Positions 42,300-51,808 are shown, counted from the first letter of the stretch. The stretch: 64,000 bases of DNA from Aphodosoma sp045631465 (GCA_045631465.1 JAZQUV010000011.1:62001-126000), one strand, 5' to 3'. The notes: generated by a model not told the origin, from the letters alone. Translations and numbers: made by a program.

Positions 42300-43463
42300 A
42301 TGGAAAGAAAACTCAAAATCGGTATAACTCAAGGCGACATCAACGGCATCGGATACGAGGTCATCCTCAAAGCTCTCTCCGACCAACACATCCTCGAACA
42401 ATGCACGCCTATCATCTACGGCTCTGCCAAAGCTGCAAGTTATCACAAAAAATCTCTTGGCATCGACTCCTATACAATCAGCGTTGCTCGCTCTGCCGAT
42501 GACGTCAATCCACACAAAATCAGCATCGTCAACACTTCTAACGAAGAACCTAAAGTCGAATTAGGGCAACCAACTCCCGAAGCAGGCAAATCTGCCCTCG
42601 AAGCCCTCGAAGCTGCCACACTCGACCTCATCAACGGCAAAATCGACGCCATCGTCACTGCCCCAATCAACAAAGCTACTATCCAAAGCGAAACATTCAA
42701 ATTCCCAGGTCACACCGAATATCTCGAAAACCGTGCTGGTTCCGAGTCGCTTATGATTCTCGCAAGCGACCGCCTACGCGTTGCTTTAGTCACAACCCAC
42801 CTCCCTATCACCAAAGTCTCTCAAGCCATCACCACCGAAGGCATCCTCCAAAAACTACGCCTTCTCAACAAATCACTTAAAGAAGACTTTGCTATCATCC
42901 GTCCACGCATTGCCGTGCTTGGTCTCAACCCTCACGCTGGCGACAACGGTCTCCTTGGCTCCGAAGAACTCGAAATCATCAACCCTGCCATCGATGCTGC
43001 CAACAAAGAAGGCATCATCTGCGTAGGTCCTCTCGCCGCCGACGGACTATTTGGTTCTGGCAAATTCCAACACTACGACGCTGTGCTCGCCATGTATCAC
43101 GACCAAGGCCTTGCTCCTTTCAAAGCCCTAACCACCGAAAAAGGCGTAAACATCACAGCAGGTCTCAAATTCGTACGCACATCTCCTGCCCACGGCACTG
43201 GCTACGACATATCTGGCAAAAACATCGCCAACGAACTCTCTATGCGCGAGGCTATCTACGAAGCTGTGCACATCGTTCGCAATCGCGAAACCTACCGCCA
43301 AATCCACGCCAATCCACTACCATTCCCTAAACAAGAAGAGCGCAAACCTCGCGAAATCAAACTCTTCGACCCTGTTGCTCACGACGCCCAAAAAGCCTAC
43401 GAAGCTCAACAAGCTAAACAACAGCAACAACAAAACACTCAATCACAACAATCTGCCGAATAA
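42300..43463 (+). CDS. pdxA: 4-hydroxythreonine-4-phosphate dehydrogenase PdxA
   Basis: PdxA oxidises 4-phosphohydroxy-L-threonine (NAD+ and divalent metal); its product feeds PdxJ, which is encoded at 51808-52521. The 387 residues start IGITQGDINGIGYEVILKAL and include VTAPINKATI, the metal-binding FPGHTEYLE, LGLNPHAGDNGLLG and AMYHDQGLAPFK, all PdxA signatures. The last ~25 residues (QQAKQQQQQNTQSQQSAE) are a glutamine-rich tail, absent from typical PdxA and encoded by CAA/CAG runs. The next gene follows after three bases, so a glycan-related protein is cotranscribed with a B6 enzyme. Confidence 0.95.
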   Translation: MERKLKIGITQGDINGIGYEVILKALSDQHILEQCTPIIYGSAKAASYHKKSLGIDSYTISVARSADDVNPHKISIVNTSNEEPKVELGQPTPEAGKSALEALEAATLDLINGKIDAIVTAPINKATIQSETFKFPGHTEYLENRAGSESLMILASDRLRVALVTTHLPITKVSQAITTEGILQKLRLLNKSLKEDFAIIRPRIAVLGLNPHAGDNGLLGSEELEIINPAIDAANKEGIICVGPLAADGLFGSGKFQHYDAVLAMYHDQGLAPFKALTTEKGVNITAGLKFVRTSPAHGTGYDISGKNIANELSMREAIYEAVHIVRNRETYRQIHANPLPFPKQEERKPREIKLFDPVAHDAQKAYEAQQAKQQQQQNTQSQQSAE

Positions 43464-43466
43464 CAA

Positions 43467-44756
43467 ATGCAACGCACCATTGACTATATCATCCAATTCC
43501 TCACTCGCGACGAACATAACTCTCGCCTTGTAGGATACACCAATGACCAAACTCAATGGGCTAAATACAAAGTCGTAATCCTGCCTTCTGATTTCTTCAA
43601 AAGCAATATTTACGGCACACCACAAAGTATGCCTTCTCTCCCTCTTCAAGAGATTGAAGGCATACCTCTTTTATTCGGCACTCCACAAATCGAAACCCTC
43701 AATTCCACAATCATCTGCCATGCCGACATCATCGCAAGCACCTATTTCCTAATCTCTCGCTACGAAGAATATATCAACCCTACTTCCAATCGCGACTCTC
43801 ATGGCAGATACATAGGCAAACAATCCATCCCCGCAAAGGCCAACTTCATCCACCGACCTATCGTAGAAGAATATGGTGAACTACTACGAAAACTTCTCCA
43901 ACAATCCAACGTATCACTACCTCCTATTTCACAACAAATCAACCACATATACCTCACTCACGACGTCGACTCCATCACCAACTACCGCCGCCTACGTGGG
44001 TTCCTCGGAGGCATATACCGCTCTATATTCAAACACACAGAATCCATTTCCACAATACTAAAATCACTCATCAACATCAACAACGACCCTGCCTACACCT
44101 TCCCTTGGATTCTCAATCAAGACAACCAACTACCAACTGCAACTCAAATCTATTTCATCAAAGCCACCCGACAAGCCACTAGTTTCGACCGTCCTGCATA
44201 CAATCTAACAGGCAAAAACTTCACACACCTCAAAAACGAAATACTAGCCGCATCCCCCAATGCAATATTCGGACTACACGCAAGTTACAAAAGTGGCAAT
44301 ACCCCCGACATCATACCAGATGAGCAGCGCCTACTACAATATGCCATAGAAAATCAACACATTACCACATCTCGACACCACTATCTTCGCTCTCTTCAAC
44401 CCGAAGATATGGAATCACTTATCGATGCCCATATCACCGACGACTTCACAATGGGCTATGCCGACATCGCAGGCTTCCGACTCGGCACCTGTCGCCCTGT
44501 TCGATTCATCAATCCATCCACCCGCCGTCTTCGTCCTCTCACTCTCCATCCTCTCACCATCATGGATTGCTCGCTCGACGAACCACACTACATGAACCTC
44601 AACTACAACCAAGCTCTATCCTACTCACAAACCCTAATCAATCAAACTCAAAAACACAACGGCGACCTATGCCTCCTTTGGCACAACACCCGCTTTTCTA
44701 ACAACAACTATCATAGCCAACTATACACAAAAATAATCAAATCATTATGCCTCTAA
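43467..44756 (+). CDS. Polysaccharide-deacetylase-like protein (DUF7033-type, tentative)
   Basis: The 429 residues show a NodB-like first motif LTHDVDSITNYRRLRG (about 167-182) and, later, FGLHASYKSG and LWHNTRFSNNNYHSQLY, resembling the metal-site and closing strands of divergent deacetylases. The N-terminal ~160 residues match the region often found before such domains in Bacteroidetes (SRYEEYINPTSNRDSHGRY). Whether it is an active deacetylase is uncertain. It starts three bases after pdxA, and its end overlaps the glycosyltransferase start by ten bases. That coupling suggests a shared surface-glycan pathway. Confidence 0.72.
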   Translation: MQRTIDYIIQFLTRDEHNSRLVGYTNDQTQWAKYKVVILPSDFFKSNIYGTPQSMPSLPLQEIEGIPLLFGTPQIETLNSTIICHADIIASTYFLISRYEEYINPTSNRDSHGRYIGKQSIPAKANFIHRPIVEEYGELLRKLLQQSNVSLPPISQQINHIYLTHDVDSITNYRRLRGFLGGIYRSIFKHTESISTILKSLININNDPAYTFPWILNQDNQLPTATQIYFIKATRQATSFDRPAYNLTGKNFTHLKNEILAASPNAIFGLHASYKSGNTPDIIPDEQRLLQYAIENQHITTSRHHYLRSLQPEDMESLIDAHITDDFTMGYADIAGFRLGTCRPVRFINPSTRRLRPLTLHPLTIMDCSLDEPHYMNLNYNQALSYSQTLINQTQKHNGDLCLLWHNTRFSNNNYHSQLYTKIIKSLCL

Positions 44757-45934
44757 AAAAAATCCTCATTATAACCGATGCCGTTACCAAACCCTTATAC
44801 ACTCCAAGGGTTCGTAACCTCTATCACTATTTTTCTCAAAAAGGCATTGAAATTGATTGGTTTACAGAGCAACACGAAGAAATTCCCACCTCTTTCAATC
44901 TAAAATTACACCAAATACCATTCTACAAACACAAAGGCATACTAGGTAAAACCGAATGGATAATAAAAAACATCCTCAACCTCCTATTTGATTACAAAAA
45001 CAACTATTTCGCCCAAAAAGTTCTATCTGCCACCCAAAACACAAACTACGATTTGGTTTTCTGTAGCACATTCCACACTTTTGGACTTAAAGCAGCTCTC
45101 AAAGTAGTGCAAAAACAAAACATACCTCTACACATAGACCTACGCGACATCACCGAACAATGTGACACTAACGAATACAACAATTCTAAATTAGCTCTTG
45201 GTTTCATCAGCAAAACCTATCGCGACATCAACATTTCGCGCCGAAACCGAGTATTAAAACAAGCACATAGCATCACTACCGTATCACCGTGGCATACCAA
45301 TTTCCTAAAACAAATCAACCCTAATACCCACCTAATCTACAACGGATACGACACAGACACATTTAAACCCCAAAACATTAAATCCAATTTTTTCGATATC
45401 ATCTACACAGGCAAATGGTATGGTTCAACACTACAAGACCCTACACTTCTCTTTCAAGCTTTAGCCGAAATAAACAACCCTCAAATACGCCTTATTTGGT
45501 ACACCAATACCGACATCCATTCCCAAATTAGCAAACTCGCAAATCAGCATAACTTAACCTCACCTCTTGTAATAAACAATTACGTACCTAACGACGAAAT
45601 ACCAAACCTACTCAACCAAAGTTCAATAATTCTTGTCCTAACCAACAAAGGCAATCGTGGCATAATGACAACCAAATTCTTCGAAGCCCTAGGTGTTGAA
45701 AAACCTATACTTTGCGTCCGTAGTGACGAAAATTGCCTTGCTCAAACAATAAAAGAAACAGAATGTGGATTAGCTGCGACAAACGTTGAAGATATAAAAG
45801 AATTTATTTTATACTACTACAATCAATGGCAAAAACAAGGCTATACACATGTCGATGTAAAAAACAAAGAACAATTCTCGCGTCAAAACCAAGCCCTTCT
45901 ATTTGAAAAAATATTTAATCAAGTGTTAGAATAA
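44747..45934 (+). CDS. Glycosyltransferase family 4-like protein
   Basis: The 395-residue protein has the two Rossmann-like halves of GT-B enzymes. An N-terminal half contains LRDITEQCD and the linker ITTVSPWHTNFLKQINPN, HLIYNGYDTDTFKP. A C-terminal half contains IIYTGKWYGSTLQDPTLLFQ, VINNYVPNDEIPNLLNQSS and the nucleotide-sugar-binding KFFEALGVEKPILCV. These match the GT4 family, retaining transferases using nucleotide sugars. Start overlaps the previous gene by ten bases and the end shares one base with the next start (TAATG), so three genes are translationally linked. Donor and acceptor are unknown. Confidence 0.87.
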   Translation: MPLKKILIITDAVTKPLYTPRVRNLYHYFSQKGIEIDWFTEQHEEIPTSFNLKLHQIPFYKHKGILGKTEWIIKNILNLLFDYKNNYFAQKVLSATQNTNYDLVFCSTFHTFGLKAALKVVQKQNIPLHIDLRDITEQCDTNEYNNSKLALGFISKTYRDINISRRNRVLKQAHSITTVSPWHTNFLKQINPNTHLIYNGYDTDTFKPQNIKSNFFDIIYTGKWYGSTLQDPTLLFQALAEINNPQIRLIWYTNTDIHSQISKLANQHNLTSPLVINNYVPNDEIPNLLNQSSIILVLTNKGNRGIMTTKFFEALGVEKPILCVRSDENCLAQTIKETECGLAATNVEDIKEFILYYYNQWQKQGYTHVDVKNKEQFSRQNQALLFEKIFNQVLE

Positions 45935-46818
45935 TGCTATCAATACTGATTCCTACATACAACTATGATTGCTACGATTTAGTCTCAGAACTACATCGCC
46001 AAGCCTCTCAACTCAATATTGAGTTTGAAATTATTGTCGCCGACGATTGTTCTACCTCCGATCTTTCAAAACTACCACACATAAACCAATTATCAAACTG
46101 TCAACTCATTAAACCCCAGCACAATCTAGGCCGTGCAAAAATAAGAAATTTTTTAGCCGACAAATCACAATACAACCACCTCTTATTCCTCGATAGCGAC
46201 TCTTTTCCTGCCAACAACGATTTCCTCAAAAAATATATAGAACATATACCGCAAAACATCACAATCTTAGGTGGCCGAATATACAACGATGCTCAAAACG
46301 AGCACCACACTCTACTGACCCTATATGGTTCCACAAAAGAAAGAAACAACAATCCTATTCACATCTCAAATACACCTTTTACCTCCCCAAATTTCTTAAT
46401 ACCTAAAACTGTTTTCAATAAGATTCGATTCAACGAAAACATAAAAGGTTATGGTCATGAAGACACCATTTTTGGCATAGAACTATCTCGTCTCAACATA
46501 CCATATTATCGTTTCGACAATCCAATCATACATCTCCAAATCGAAGACAACCTAACATTCATTCAAAAAACAAAAGAATCAATTTCAAATCTATATAACA
46601 TACACATAACTAAACAATATCCCGAAATACAAACACTATCCCCTGTTCTAAAACTATACACAAAAATAAAAAAACTCCACCTAACGACTATTTTCACTAA
46701 AATATATAGAAATCATTCAAACACACTACTGAAATATTGCAACTGCAAAAATCCAAATCTAACAATATTCTCACTATACAAATTATGTTATTTATGCCAT
46801 ATTGCATCAAAACAATGA
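45934..46818 (+). CDS. Glycosyltransferase family 2
   Basis: The 294 residues begin MLSILIPTYNYDCYDLVSEL and show the GT-A motifs of GT2: VADDCSTSD, NLGRAKIRNFLAD, and FLDSDSFPAN (the metal-binding DxD is DSD). A later GYGHEDTIFGIEL (ED acceptor-side motif) also fits. It is an inverting transferase, probably adding a sugar to a surface polysaccharide or glycoprotein together with the coupled GT4. The C-terminal ~60 residues are basic and helical. A hairpin, AAAGAGGCGCA with near-perfect complement (46874-46899), follows and may end the transcript. Confidence 0.88.
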   Translation: MLSILIPTYNYDCYDLVSELHRQASQLNIEFEIIVADDCSTSDLSKLPHINQLSNCQLIKPQHNLGRAKIRNFLADKSQYNHLLFLDSDSFPANNDFLKKYIEHIPQNITILGGRIYNDAQNEHHTLLTLYGSTKERNNNPIHISNTPFTSPNFLIPKTVFNKIRFNENIKGYGHEDTIFGIELSRLNIPYYRFDNPIIHLQIEDNLTFIQKTKESISNLYNIHITKQYPEIQTLSPVLKLYTKIKKLHLTTIFTKIYRNHSNTLLKYCNCKNPNLTIFSLYKLCYLCHIASKQ

Positions 46819-46873
46819 CAAAGTGGCACATACAACCAATAATAATCACATTGGCACAAAATATGATAATGCA

Positions 46874-46899
46874 AAAGAGGCGCACCATTGCGTCTCTTT
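46874..46899 (+). terminator. Weak hairpin terminator after the glycosyltransferase operon
   Basis: AAAGAGGCGCA (46874-46884) pairs with TGCGTCTCTTT (46889-46899) around a 4-base loop with one G-T pair. Only a short T-rich tail follows (TTT within the arm), so efficiency is doubtful. Confidence 0.5.
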
Positions 46900-47005
46900 C
46901 AATTTATAAATATAATAAATAGTAATAATAACAAATCGTTAGTAACGAATAACAAACTATAATATGTCTTGCTACTCGCTACTCTCGACTAAAAATCTAA
47001 AAAAC

Positions 47006-47275
47006 ATGAACATCAAACCACTTGCAGACCGCGTGCTCATCCTACCTGCTCCGGTCGAAGAAAAAACAATTGGCGGCATCATCATCCCTGATTCTGCAAA
47101 AGAAAAACCCCTAAGAGGCGAAGTTATCGCTGTTGGTAATGGAACTAAAGACGAAGAAATGATTCTCAAACCTGGCGACCAAGTCCTTTATGGCAAATAT
47201 GCAGGCACAGAACTCGACCTCGATGGCACTAAATATCTTATCATGCGTCAATCTGACGTCCTCGCAATTATCTAA
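47006..47275 (+). CDS. groES: Co-chaperonin GroES
   Basis: GroES caps the GroEL folding chamber as a heptamer. The 89 residues begin MNIKPLADRVLILP and include the mobile loop (EEKTIGGIIIPDSAKEKP), GEVIAVGNG and the closing strand MRQSDVLAII. I start it at the ATG at 47006; a longer frame from 46964 adds residues not seen in the family. It is 72 bases upstream of groEL. No CIRCE element (TTAGCACTC with inverted copy) is visible, so HrcA control is not indicated. Confidence 0.96.
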   Translation: MNIKPLADRVLILPAPVEEKTIGGIIIPDSAKEKPLRGEVIAVGNGTKDEEMILKPGDQVLYGKYAGTELDLDGTKYLIMRQSDVLAII

Positions 47276-47347
47276 TTAAATTCTAGTGCGAAAAACTTAA
47301 TTATCCTATAAACATATTTTGTACTTCTGTTAAAAATAACAAAAAAA

Positions 47348-48982
47348 ATGGCTAAAGTAATTTCTTTCAATATAGATGCTCGCGATCAACTCAAAAAAGG
47401 TGTTGACGAGCTTGCAAATGCAGTTAAAGTTACCCTCGGTCCTAAAGGCCGCAACGTAATCATCGAAAAAAAATATGGTGCACCTCATATCACTAAGGAT
47501 GGGGTTTCTGTTGCTAAAGAAATCGAACTCGAAGATTCTATCCAAAATCTCGGTGCCCAACTCGTAAAAGAAGTTGCATCTAAAACTGGCGACGATGCCG
47601 GTGATGGTACTACTACTGCTACTGTCCTCGCTCAAGCTATCGTTGGAGTTGGTCTCAAAAACGTAACTGCTGGTGCCAACCCTATGGACCTTAAACGCGG
47701 TATCGACAAAGCTGTTGCTAAAGTTGTTGAAAGCATCCGTACTCAAGCTCAAGAAGTTGGCGACAACTACGACAAAATCGAACAAGTTGCAACTATCTCT
47801 GCCAACAACGATGCTGTTATCGGCAAACTCATCGCCGATGCTATGAAAAAAGTATCAAAAGATGGTGTCATCACTATCGAAGAGGCTAAAGGCACCGACA
47901 CTACTATCGAAGTTGTTGAAGGTATGCAATTCGACCGTGGCTATATCTCTCCATATTTCGTTACTAATACAGAGAAAATGGAAGTTGAAATGGAAAAACC
48001 TTTCATCCTCATCCACGACAAAAAAATCTCTAACCTCAAAGAGTTGCTTCCTGTACTCGAACCTGCAGTACAATCTGGCCGCCCATTGCTTATCATCGCC
48101 GAAGATGTTGACTCTGAAGCATTAACTACACTTGTAGTTAACCGTCTCCGTGCTCAACTCAAAATCTGTGCTGTCAAAGCTCCTGGTTTTGGCGACCGCC
48201 GTAAAGAGATGCTCGAAGACATCGCAGTACTCACTGGTGGTATCGTTATCTCTGAAGAAAAAGGCATCAAACTCGAAAGCGCAACTATCGAAATGCTTGG
48301 TACTGCCGAACGCATCACTGTTAGCAAAGACAACACTGTTATCGTCAATGGTGCTGGCCACAAAGATGCAATCGCCACTCGTGTTGCTCAAATCAAATCT
48401 CAAATCGCAGCAACTTCTTCTGATTACGACCGCGAAAAACTTCAAGAACGTCTTGCTAAAATTGCAGGTGGTGTAGCTGTTCTCTATGTAGGCGCTGCTT
48501 CTGAAGTCGAAATGAAAGAGAAAAAAGACCGCGTAGATGATGCCCTCAGCGCAACTCGTGCTGCTATCGAAGAAGGTATCGTTCCTGGTGGTGGTGTCAC
48601 TTACATCCGCGCCATCTCTGCTCTCGAAGGTCTAAAAGGCGAATGCGACGACGAACAAACTGGTATCGAAATCGTTAAACGCGCCATCGAAGAACCTCTT
48701 CGTCAAATCTCTATCAACGCAGGCAAAGAAGGTGCCGTAATCGTACAAAAAGTACGCGAAGGTGAAGACGACTTCGGATATAACGCTCGTTTCGACCGCT
48801 TCGAAAACATGTTTGCCGCTGGTGTAGTTGACCCTGCCAAAGTTACTCGCGTAGCTCTCGAAAACGCTGCTTCTATCGCAGGCATGTTCCTTACTACAGA
48901 ATGCGTAATTACTGATAAAAAAGAAGAAAATCCTGCACCTGTAATGCCTCCAATGGGCGGTGGCATGGGTGGCATGATGTAA
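47348..48982 (+). CDS. groEL: Chaperonin GroEL
   Basis: GroEL is the 14-mer ATP-driven folding machine. The 544 residues show all landmarks: TLGPKGRNVIIEK, the ATP site GDGTTTATVLAQAI, the TLVVNRLRAQLKICAVKAPGF-type apical segment, GGVAVLYVGAASEVE, EEGIVPGGG, and the C-terminal GGM tail (MGGGMGGMM). The length is normal. Codon bias is strong, as expected for an abundant protein. It shares an operon with groES and ends at a strong terminator that can also serve the convergent DJ-1 gene. Confidence 0.98.
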   Translation: MAKVISFNIDARDQLKKGVDELANAVKVTLGPKGRNVIIEKKYGAPHITKDGVSVAKEIELEDSIQNLGAQLVKEVASKTGDDAGDGTTTATVLAQAIVGVGLKNVTAGANPMDLKRGIDKAVAKVVESIRTQAQEVGDNYDKIEQVATISANNDAVIGKLIADAMKKVSKDGVITIEEAKGTDTTIEVVEGMQFDRGYISPYFVTNTEKMEVEMEKPFILIHDKKISNLKELLPVLEPAVQSGRPLLIIAEDVDSEALTTLVVNRLRAQLKICAVKAPGFGDRRKEMLEDIAVLTGGIVISEEKGIKLESATIEMLGTAERITVSKDNTVIVNGAGHKDAIATRVAQIKSQIAATSSDYDREKLQERLAKIAGGVAVLYVGAASEVEMKEKKDRVDDALSATRAAIEEGIVPGGGVTYIRAISALEGLKGECDDEQTGIEIVKRAIEEPLRQISINAGKEGAVIVQKVREGEDDFGYNARFDRFENMFAAGVVDPAKVTRVALENAASIAGMFLTTECVITDKKEENPAPVMPPMGGGMGGMM

Positions 48983-49000
48983 TCTTCATCCCACTACATA

Positions 49001-49038
49001 AAAAGGCTGATTTCAATCAAGAAATCAGCCTTTTTTAT
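49001..49038. terminator. Bidirectional terminator between groEL and the DJ-1 gene
   Basis: AAAAGGCTGATTTC (49001-49014) pairs perfectly with 49021-49034 around AATCAA, and A/T tracts on both sides allow use from either strand. A second small hairpin (AAATCTG/CAGATTT, 49050-49072) lies toward the DJ-1 gene. Confidence 0.92.
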
Positions 49039-49090
49039 ACTACTACCAAAAATCTGCAAAAAAAACAGATTTAGATATATAAATAAATTA

Positions 49091-49633
49091 TTATTTCACA
49101 AGCATACCTTCTGCCACTGCATTTGCCACATCTTCACCCTTAAGAATAGTTGCGAGTTGCAATGCAAATTCAATAGTACAACCTGGTCCTCGCGATGTCA
49201 CCACATTACCCGACACCATTACGCGCTCTTTCACTACAAATGCCTCTTCCAATTGATCCTCAAAACCTGGATAACAAACTGCTTGTAAATTACGCAAAAT
49301 ATGCATTTTACCAAGAATCGAAGGTGCAGCACAAATAGCCGCAATCCAACGACCTTTTTTATTTTGTTCACGAAGAGCAGTAATCAAGCCAGCGTGTTTA
49401 CCCAAATTAAGTGTTCCTGGCATACCTCCTGGAAGAATAAGCATCTGTGCATTTGCACAATCTACTTCATCAAACATCTTATCTGCTTCGATACGCACGC
49501 CATGAGCACCCTCTACTATACGTTCTTCCATTACCGATACTGTTGTCAATTCAACCTCTGCACGACGCAAAACATCAATTGTTGCAATAGCTTCAACCTC
49601 TTCGAAGCCTGTTCCTAAAAATAAATAAACCAT
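49091..49633 (-). CDS. DJ-1/PfpI family protein (YajL-like)
   Basis: The 180 residues fit the DJ-1/ThiJ/PfpI fold: an early GTGFEEVEAIATIDVLRRA with the conserved Glu, LILPGGMPGTLNL, and the nucleophile elbow IAAICAAPSILG with Cys101, then VVTSRGPGCTIEFALQL near the end. YajL/DJ-1 relatives have been linked to oxidative-stress protection and to glyoxalase III or deglycase activity; which one applies cannot be read. It is the last gene after tonB on the minus strand, 98 bases downstream and separated by a heptad array. Confidence 0.93.
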   Translation of the reverse strand: MVYLFLGTGFEEVEAIATIDVLRRAEVELTTVSVMEERIVEGAHGVRIEADKMFDEVDCANAQMLILPGGMPGTLNLGKHAGLITALREQNKKGRWIAAICAAPSILGKMHILRNLQAVCYPGFEDQLEEAFVVKERVMVSGNVVTSRGPGCTIEFALQLATILKGEDVANAVAEGMLVK

Positions 49634-49695
49634 AATATAAGTTGAAAAATGAAAGTTTAAAGTTGAAAATTAAAACATAAAACTCAAAAAAATAT

Positions 49696-49730
49696 AACTT
49701 TCAAATTTCACATTTCAACTTTCAAATTCA
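49696..49730. repeat. Heptad array (AACTTTC type) next to the tonB stop codon
   Basis: AACTTTC, AAATTTC, ACATTTC, AACTTTC, AAATTCA follow in exact 7-base register. The pattern continues nearly to the tonB stop at 49732. Confidence 0.85.
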
Positions 49731-49731
49731 A

Positions 49732-50559
49732 TTAGTTTAATCTAAAATTATAAGTTATCGTACCAATAGCCACTCCGCCATCACCTGCCGAGAACTTATT
49801 TTTCTTCGCAGCCTCAATAGCTGCTTTACGCAAAGTTTCATTCGTAATAGTCGTTCCTTTTGTTGCAATAGCAGCATCTACCACCTTGCCCGAAGCATCC
49901 ACACGTATCTCTACCACAATACGTCCTTCTTCATTTCCTTGATATGATGGACGAGCCAACGTACCCAACAAGTCACGACCACTAAGCGACCAAGAATTTC
50001 CGCCTTGCGAACCCTGCCCTGCAGGATTACCCTGCTGTGTCTCGCCTTTTGTCTGACCCTGACCTTTACCCATATTTTGGAATGCCGATCCGGCCAAACT
50101 ACTTGCTTGATTTTTCTTAGCCTCTTGTTCTGCTTTTTTACGAGCTGCCTCTTCGGCTTTCTCTCGCTCAATTCGTTCTTGCTCTGCTTTTTCTCGAGCT
50201 ATACGCTCTTGCTCTGCACGTATACGAGCCTCTTCTTCAGCCTGTTTGCGTTTCTTTTCTGCCTCCAATGCTACCGATGGATCTTCTTGTGTCATCAAAT
50301 CCTCTTCTGCTGGTGCCGACACCTGAGGTGCTGCTGGTGGAGGTGTCGTTGTAGGCACTGGTGCTGCCTCTGGTGCAGGTGTTAGATTAGGCGTGCTTTC
50401 TCCAAATCCATCATCCGCAAAACCCAACGAAATCATCACACCTTCATCCATCTCATTGCGATGCGCTGTCATTCCGCAGAATATCAGTATCAACAAGATA
50501 ATGATGCAGATTATTGTCGTTGCAATAGCCGATTGTATTTCTGATTTTTTTAGTTTCAT
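49732..50559 (-). CDS. tonB: TonB-type energy transducer with long charged coiled-coil linker
   Basis: The 275 residues have one N-terminal membrane helix (about 12-30), a Pro/Ala-rich stretch (about 55-90), a Lys/Glu/Arg/Ala-rich coiled coil (about 98-150; EQERIAREKAEQERIERE) and a C-terminal TonB-like domain (about 200-275). The last shows GRIVVEIRVDASGKVVDAAI and GTITYNFRLN. It transmits proton-motive force from ExbB/ExbD to outer-membrane receptors. The long charged linker resembles TolA, but the C-terminal domain and partners fit either. Its start overlaps the exbD stop by one base. Confidence 0.88.
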   Translation of the reverse strand: MKLKKSEIQSAIATTIICIIILLILIFCGMTAHRNEMDEGVMISLGFADDGFGESTPNLTPAPEAAPVPTTTPPPAAPQVSAPAEEDLMTQEDPSVALEAEKKRKQAEEEARIRAEQERIAREKAEQERIEREKAEEAARKKAEQEAKKNQASSLAGSAFQNMGKGQGQTKGETQQGNPAGQGSQGGNSWSLSGRDLLGTLARPSYQGNEEGRIVVEIRVDASGKVVDAAIATKGTTITNETLRKAAIEAAKKNKFSAGDGGVAIGTITYNFRLN

Positions 50560-50972
50560 TACTCTTTTACTTTGGTAGCTATCACCAATTTAAGGCGATT
50601 TTCATTAGCTATATCAAGTATTTTCACTATTTCGCGATAAGGCACCAATTCATCTGCATGCAATGCCACATAAGTTGTCGAATCCGCAGCATGCACTGTT
50701 TGCAAATATGGTTCTATTTCCTCAAAATGCACTTGTCGTGATTTCGAACCATTATCCGCAATACTATATTCGCCTTCCGCTGTAATACCTATTTTCACAA
50801 TATTTGCCTTCGTTGCGGTCTTTGCCGAACTCTGTGGCAAATTCACTTTCATATCATTCGGTGCCGACATCGTCGATGCTATCATGAAAAACAATAGCAA
50901 CAAGAAGATAATGTCAGTCATCGACGACATCGAAAATGACGAATCTATTTTATTTGATTTCTTTAAAGCCAT
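50559..50972 (-). CDS. exbD: Biopolymer transport protein ExbD (TolR-like)
   Basis: This 137-residue inner-membrane protein has a short cytoplasmic tail, one membrane helix (about 18-38, MTDIIFLLLLFFMIASTM) and a periplasmic domain. The membrane-embedded Asp of SSMTDIIFLLL is the proton-path residue conserved in ExbD/TolR. The C-terminal VVKILDIANENRLKLVIATK strand pair is typical. It is two bases from exbB and overlaps tonB by one base, so all three are translated as a unit. Confidence 0.95.
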   Translation of the reverse strand: MALKKSNKIDSSFSMSSMTDIIFLLLLFFMIASTMSAPNDMKVNLPQSSAKTATKANIVKIGITAEGEYSIADNGSKSRQVHFEEIEPYLQTVHAADSTTYVALHADELVPYREIVKILDIANENRLKLVIATKVKE

Positions 50973-50974
50973 AA

Positions 50975-51691
50975 TTATTTACCTGCTGCTGGTTCATTCA
51001 ACAAATCAAGGAATTCCATACTACGCATTTCAAGACGACGCATCACTTCATTCACTCGGCCTACCAAATAGTTATATGCAAAATATGCACACACACCCAC
51101 AATAAGACCTGCCACTGTTGTCACCATCGCAGTATAAATACCGCCTGACAACTGACTAAGATTAATTGTGTTACCTCCTGCTTGCTCCATTTCAAAGAAG
51201 GCTTGCACCATACCCATTACGGTTCCCAAGAAACCCAACATAGGTGCTCCACCCGAAATCGTAGCCAACAACGAAAGTCCTTTTTCCAACTTAGCCACTT
51301 CAATGTTACCCACATTTTCAATTGCCACCAACACATCCGACATCGGACGTCCAAGACGCGAAATACCTTTCTCTATCATACGAGCCGATGGCGATTTTGT
51401 ATCACGACACAATTTCAATGCTGCATCCAATTTTCCATCATAGATATAGTCTTTAATTCTGTCCATAAACGAAACATCCTCTTTCGATGCTTGTTGTGTC
51501 ACAATCATACGCTCAATAAAAATATAGATTGCCAAAACAAGCATCAAAGCAAGCGGAATCATAATCCATCCTCCTTTGAGGCACATATCAATAAAATTCA
51601 ATTTCACAGGCTCTTCAACCATCGGAGCCATCGCATTCAATGTGTCAGCAGCCATACCTGCCACCATCTGTGTTTCTTGTAAAAGTAACAT
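50975..51691 (-). CDS. exbB: MotA/TolQ/ExbB proton channel protein
   Basis: ExbB forms the proton channel with ExbD in the inner membrane. The 238 residues have three membrane helices (about 42-62, 130-155 and 185-210), with the family motifs IEKGISRLGRP, LLATISGGAPMLGFLGTVMGM and the final ALVTTVAGLIVG-type segment (TAMVTTVAGLIVGVCAYFAY). Length and helix layout are standard. It is the promoter-proximal gene of exbB-exbD-tonB, 116 bases downstream of pdxJ with a heptad array between. Confidence 0.95.
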   Translation of the reverse strand: MLLLQETQMVAGMAADTLNAMAPMVEEPVKLNFIDMCLKGGWIMIPLALMLVLAIYIFIERMIVTQQASKEDVSFMDRIKDYIYDGKLDAALKLCRDTKSPSARMIEKGISRLGRPMSDVLVAIENVGNIEVAKLEKGLSLLATISGGAPMLGFLGTVMGMVQAFFEMEQAGGNTINLSQLSGGIYTAMVTTVAGLIVGVCAYFAYNYLVGRVNEVMRRLEMRSMEFLDLLNEPAAGK

Positions 51692-51780
51692 AATTTTATA
51701 AAGTTGTAAATTTAAAATTCAAAAAAAATATTATACTCTAATACATTAACGAAAAAAAACATAATATATTGCCTACCAAC

Positions 51781-51808
51781 TAGTAACTAGTAACTAGTAA
51801 CTAGTAAC
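51781..51808. repeat. Heptad array (TAGTAAC x4) ending in the pdxJ stop codon
   Basis: Four exact 7-base copies occupy 51781-51808. On the minus strand they begin at the stop codon of pdxJ and run toward exbB. Confidence 0.95.

Noticed and set aside
46819..47005. CIRCE/HrcA heat-shock operator before groES
   Set aside because: No TTAGCACTC and inverted GAGTGCTAA pair was found.
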